This document shows, in pieces, positions 19,037 through 23,097 of a DNA stretch of 23,097 bases. Position numbers and translations under genes: made by a program. The DNA comes from Pelargonium cotyledonis (Eukaryota > Streptophyta > Magnoliopsida > Geraniales > Geraniaceae): the NCBI GenBank assembly GCA_036897625.1, contig JAYMTA010000912.1:1-23097 (forward strand), read 5' to 3'. Within the stretch, counting starts at the first letter, position 1. Each line of letters starts with the position of its first letter. The notes under the pieces are model-generated. The model was not told where the DNA came from and did not search any database. It worked only from the letters and a program-made list of their open reading frames with translations.

Positions 19037-19672
19037 CTATTTATCATTTAAATCTAAACCACCAATAGCTAACAGGAGCTCACAATGTTGATGAAATAAT
19101 TTAATTTTAATACGACTAACACCTTCAGAAGGACCAGTAATCATGTAATCAGAAATATCATCAAGAATGTAATCTTTTGTGTGTACCTCAAGGTCATACT
19201 ATCAAACTCACGTGTCATGTGAAAAAACTCTTAAAGATCGTCATCGAAAGTCACATCACTCGCCGACAATAGAGAATCACATCTTACTAAGTGTTGATCT
19301 CCTTCACAAGGTGGGTCTAGCCCCATCCTCTCCACCATTAGCCTCGTGGTTGCATTTCCAATCGAACTTCAAAGTCTTTGTCGTTAACTGTCTTATGCTT
19401 TTGTTTTTGAATCTCTAAAAGTCATCGAACCTTTCAAATTCTATTATTACCATCCAACGCATATTGCATTTTGCAGATTCCGCCACCAAGATAGATATCT
19501 GCATTGTGAAAGGTCTACCTTTTGTTGATAATGTTTGATTATGCCTGACCAACATCATTTGCCCCTGGATACCTTCAGGGTGGTAGCCAGTTGCATGTAG
19601 AAATTCAGAAAGTCTTGCTTCATAGAGATTTCCATAAGATTCCACATTCCATTTCTTAAGAAAAAGTAGCAA
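19037..19672 (-). pseudogene. Unrecognised reading frames upstream of LINE ORF2 (possible ORF1 remains)
   Basis: On the minus strand 19672-19415 reads FLKKWNVESYGNLYEARLSE, then FLHATGYHPEGIQGQ and NMRWMVIIEFERFDDF. In the same phase after several stops, 19185-19037 reads VHTKDYILDDISDYMITG and then HQHCELLLAIGGLDLNDK, ending at a TAG 42 bases before the ORF2 ATG. The second piece sits where plant LINE ORF1 normally ends. The first piece does not resemble the usual ORF1 (no DUF4283 or CCHC knuckle seen) and may instead be a gene fragment. I do not recognise either with confidence. Confidence 0.35.
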
Positions 19673-19703
19673 AATTACAACCCTCTCCTATCATAACTCT
19701 TTA

Positions 19704-19943
19704 ATGGTGTGTTTGAGTACCAACATTTCATTTGAAATGCTGGATTTGAGCCAAATGAAGTGTTTGAAAACTTCAAGAATTTGGATTTGAGTCAAATTTG
19801 TCATTTGAAATTATGTGATTTCCTAACCATTATGTTATTTTCAGAAATCCTAAACATTATATTTTTACTTGAATTACAATATTACAAATCAAAAATTTTA
19901 AACAATAAATTTTCAATCAAATCAACGTTCTCAAACACAACTA
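19704..19943. mobile_element. MITE-like element with short inverted ends
   Basis: The left end TGGTGTGTTTGAGTACC is complementary to the right end GTTCTCAAACACAAC over about 11-13 positions. TAA flanks both sides (19701-19703 and 19944-19946), as in PIF/Harbinger insertions. The interior repeats GGATTTGAG(C/T)CAAAT twice (about 19742 and 19782). It has no coding capacity. The superfamily is uncertain; hAT or Mutator ends could look similar. Confidence 0.5.
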
Positions 19944-20064
19944 AATTGAAATTATAACATGTTGATGCTATACGACATCGTTTTAAGATGATTCATAAAG
20001 AGCATTTCATTAGGGCTCCTTCAGAGGAATTGTTGTTGATTCTGAGAGTACCAGAGAGAGAGTG

Positions 20065-21648
20065 ATGAGACCATCCACTGCTGCTTCTTCTTCTTCTTCC
20101 CATCTTCTTCTTCAACTACCAATGCTCATTTCCAGATCCATTGCTTATGGTTTCAAATCTTCTTCTTCTTCTTCTTCAATCTCTTGCTCCCTACACCTCC
20201 TTCTCCTCACTCCATTGTCTCTTACGCTAGACTCTTGACCTCTCTTTCCAAATTGAGATGTCACTCCCACGTTGTCTCCCTCTCCCGCACTATGGATTTG
20301 TCCCCGGGAATTGATACAAATGTCGTTACTCTCAATATTTTGACCAATTCCTTCTGCCATCTCAACCGTTTGGGGTTTGGGATCTCTGTTCTCGGCAAAT
20401 TCTTCAAATTGGGGCTACAGCCTGACACTATTACCCTCAACACTTTAATCAATGGTTTGTGGAATCATGGTCAGATTTCCCTATCCCTTCTACTTTTTCG
20501 TAAGATGGTGAATCAACCTAATGTCATTACTTTTAATACCATCATTAATGGCTTATGCAACATAGGAACACTCAAATTGCCATTCAAGTCCTTAGAAAAA
20601 TGGTTGTAAGCCTGATAGAGTTACATATAGCACTATTATTGCAAAGACAGGCAGCTCACGCAGGCTTTGGACCTCTTCTCTGAAACGATGGGCAAGGGAA
20701 TTCCTCCAAATGTTGTTACTTACAATTGCTTGATCCAGGGAGCTTCCCATTTATGCTAATGGGACCATGTTACCTCTTTGTTCAATGACATGAAAGCTCA
20801 ACACATCTCTCCCGATGTTCAAACTTACACTATATTCATAGATGCTTTGCGTAAAAATGGTATGGTCAGTGAAGCACAGGATGTTGTTGAGTTGATGATT
20901 GAGAGTGGCTTAAACCCTAACACTGTTACCTACAACGCACTCATGGATGGCTACTGTCTGCGAGGACAATATTTTGATCAATGGGTATTGCAAGAGTAAA
21001 AGAATGGATGAGGCTACGAGGCTCTTTCAAGAAATGACTCGCAGAGGACTACTTCCTAATATTGTTACTTATAACACTCTTATAAGCGGCTTCTTCAAGT
21101 CTGGGAAACCACAATCTGCACAACAACTTCTTGAAGAAATGCAAGCTCAACATATACGGCCAGATCTTGCTACTTGTAATCCTGTGCTGGACTACTTGTG
21201 TAAAACCAAGCAGCTCCAAGAGGCCATAGCATTGCTCCTTGACATGAGAAATCATGGATTAAAACCAGATATTGTTGCACACACTATAATGATTGATGGT
21301 TTGTGTAGAGCTGGGAAGGTTGACATGGCATGGAAGTTGTTTTGTTGTCTCCCTACAAAAGGAGTGCAACCTGACGTGTGGACGTATAATATAATTCTCA
21401 GAGGTCTTTGTGTTGAAGGATTGATAAGTGAAGCTGAAGACTTGTTCAGCAGGATGGAAGAGAACGGATGCTCAGCTGATTATTATACTTATAACACAAT
21501 GGTACAAGGATGCTTTAGAAATGACGAAATAATGAAGGGATTACGACTCCTTAAAACTATGGCGGGCAAGGGTTTCGCTGCAAATGCTTCCACTACAAAG
21601 ATGTACTTGAAATTGTTGATCAAAGAAGGATCAAAATATCTTATCTGA
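20065..21648 (+). pseudogene. RFL-type PPR gene, copy 2 (frameshifted, with stops)
   Basis: Second tandem RFL copy. The ATG at 20065 opens a serine-rich leader (MRPSTAASSSSSHLLLQLPM) like a mitochondrial targeting peptide, but a TCT/TTC run (about 20157-20178) puts it out of frame with the PPR body, which begins LLLPTPPSPHSIVSYARLL. The body frame runs to 20609. A lost G near 20567, a deletion near 20605-20650, an in-frame TAA at 20757-20759 (replacing a glutamine codon in copy 1), and a 71-base deletion at 20965/20966 relative to copy 1 all break it. The last frame is open from about 20966 to TGA 21646-21648 and holds about six PPR motifs, ending EGSKYLI exactly like copy 1. It is not translatable as one protein. 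Confidence 0.9.
20157..20178 (+). repeat. TCT/TTC microsatellite in the RFL copy 2 leader
   Basis: A TCT/TTC run next to AATCTCTTGCTCC. Copy 1 has CTCTTCAATCTCTTGCTCC at the matching place but with about 20 more codons before it. A slippage or recombination event in the repeat is the likely cause of the missing segment and the phase change. Confidence 0.75.
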
Positions 21649-22540
21649 ATAACTCTAGCAGTGAGAAAATATATGCCAAGTAACGACCGCAATCTATGCT
21701 GCAATAAGCAGAAGTTTTTATAACCTCCCTGACTGAGGTGATTTTTTGGTATTCAGCTTATATATTTCTGTACAATATACACTAATATTGGTCTGACATT
21801 TGCAACATGTATGTAGACATTAGGATGTAATTGCGTAGCCACCTACATGCTTGAATCTTGATGGATACTTTTGTCTGCTGAGAAAGACACATTCATAATG
21901 ATGATCGTAGTAAAAACTATACATGGATCAGTGAAAGTTACCATAAATTTTGGTTCTTGCAATGCATATTTCATGTTTTTACTATGATATTGGTTTCCCT
22001 TGAACACTACTTTCTGCAATGGTGTGAGACAATAATGAGCAGAGAAATATGAAGCTGTGTTGTTTCATGTTTAATCTTAAGTCTCATTATCTGTTTCTCA
22101 TAGTGATAGTGATGGATGAGTAATTAATTGTTATGTAGATTCTTTATTAGAATAATGCTTTTATTCACATGTTACCAACTTTGGAAGATGAATGGCATTC
22201 CGATTAGTAAGAAGTTAACCTTTGAGAATGCTCTGGTTCAGTGTTTTACTAAGGAGGCTTTTTTTTCTTTTTTTCTTTTTTGGGGGCTTTTGACTATGGA
22301 AATATTGGCTGGTTAATGAGGAGCAAATGAATATAAATGAGCAATGTTATATGTGTTTTATGAGTTGTGCAGGTTCTTATCATTGATATATAGTCCCAAT
22401 TCTCCAAGGCGGAGGGCAATGAAGTCTAGGAATTGTAATTTCATTCCACCCTCAAATCATATTGATTATCCCTTCAATTGGCAACCTGAGAGCAGGTCTA
22501 ACGGTAATCTTAATCGACACAAATGTAAACAACATAGAGT
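21649..22540 (+). other. 3' flank of RFL copy 2
   Basis: 21738-21986 is homologous to the copy 1 3' flank. Beyond this I see no coding signal; a plus-strand open frame at 22344-22586 (MLYVFYELCRFLSLIYSPNS) has no recognised motif, and its end runs into the LINE fragment. A T-rich tract lies at 22259-22281. Confidence 0.5.
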
Positions 22541-22544
22541 TCTG

Positions 22545-22830
22545 TTTATGAACGCGGATGCAAAAAAACGACATAAAATAGATTGAAATTGCTGAAAGGA
22601 CAGATCGAACCATCATAAGCTTCCCGGTCTGGGATAGTAAATTCATTTTCCATTTGGCCAATTTGGACACAATACATTGCTTAATCAAAACTAGAATTTC
22701 CCCTCTTGATTCAGAACCAAACTCCCGAATGTCAAAATATTTGCCCAATTTTTGGACAATTGTAACATGCATGATGCCTTTGAAGATTCTAACAAAGCGT
22801 GGTGGGACATTCTGTTGGATTTTGAGGTTA
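22545..22830 (-). mobile_element. LINE RT thumb fragment
   Basis: On the minus strand the sequence reads PRFVRIFKGIMHVTIVQ, LGKYFDIREFGSES and KLAKWKMNLLSQTGKLMMVR followed by SVLSAISIYFMSFF. It aligns by eye with the main LINE (RRFVRIFQGILSFKVV, GKYLGIPEIGNN, LQGWKTNLLSQAGR), so it comes from the same or a sister family. Both ends are truncated with no poly(A), and the coding is diverged (GKYFDIR for GKYLGIP). It is therefore an older fragment, unlike the poly(A)-ended copy at 14745. Confidence 0.8.
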
Positions 22831-23097
22831 AAATAGGGATTAATTTATTTAATCCAAGGGTGTCAATTCTCATTGTTATAAATCTTAATTGACTAACTAT
22901 GATTTAGACTATCGAGTAGGGAAAATATGTATATTAATTTAGGCTAAATGATGAGACGTTGAACTTTGAAGAGAAAAATTATACTTTCTCCGTGTTCATG
23001 ATTCTCACATTGCTAAGAGATGTTGAGTTCTAACTTTCTTATTTTATTGCTCTTGGCTTTTTATTGGTTTTGTTTTTCATTTATATTTTGCTGGGTT
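22831..23097. other. AT-rich end of window
   Basis: No gene or repeat recognised. Confidence 0.45.

Overview
The window looks like nuclear DNA of a flowering plant, probably a dicot. It is strongly AT-rich and gene-poor, is full of small transposons, and carries pentatricopeptide-repeat (PPR) genes of the restorer-of-fertility-like (RFL) type, a plant L1-type LINE and small MGN-starting plant proteins. I see no bacterial or viral gene organisation, CRISPR array or rRNA.

Layout. 1-3200: no intact gene. It holds a poly(A)-ended retroelement-like tail, a Stowaway-like MITE (391-601), a 122-bp tandem repeat (about 1390-1690) and a broken, unrecognised reading frame on the minus strand (about 2314-2713). 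3216-7196: the two single-exon genes that look intact, divergently oriented. One is a 186-aa DUF4228/PADRE-type protein (minus), the other a 104-aa MGN-starting protein (plus); both have N-termini suited to lipid modification. A hAT-like MITE (5813-6012) lies between them. 7200-11200: a transposon-rich intergenic stretch with a 385-bp foldback MITE of Mutator type (10-bp target duplication), a tRNA-derived SINE (14-bp target duplication), a frameshifted exon-like relic and a sharp palindrome.

11230-12926 and 20065-21648: two tandem RFL-PPR copies on the plus strand, each broken by several frameshifts and stops but keeping a long open 3' half. They also share homologous 3' flanks. Between them, in antisense, sits a roughly 4.3-kb L1-type LINE (poly-T at 14745, ORF2 start near 18995) with endonuclease, reverse transcriptase, zf-RVT and RNase H segments, all broken by frameshifts and stops. 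A 240-bp MITE-like element precedes RFL copy 2, and a small fragment of a related LINE lies at about 22545-22830.

How it fits together: the two MGN proteins may act in membrane-linked stress signalling. The right half is best read as a decaying RFL cluster, a locus type that expands by tandem duplication and diversifies in RNA-binding specificity. The residues that set PPR base preference differ between the copies at most comparable motifs. No previously undescribed system is evident; the strongest observations are the RFL pair and several transposon insertions with readable boundaries.
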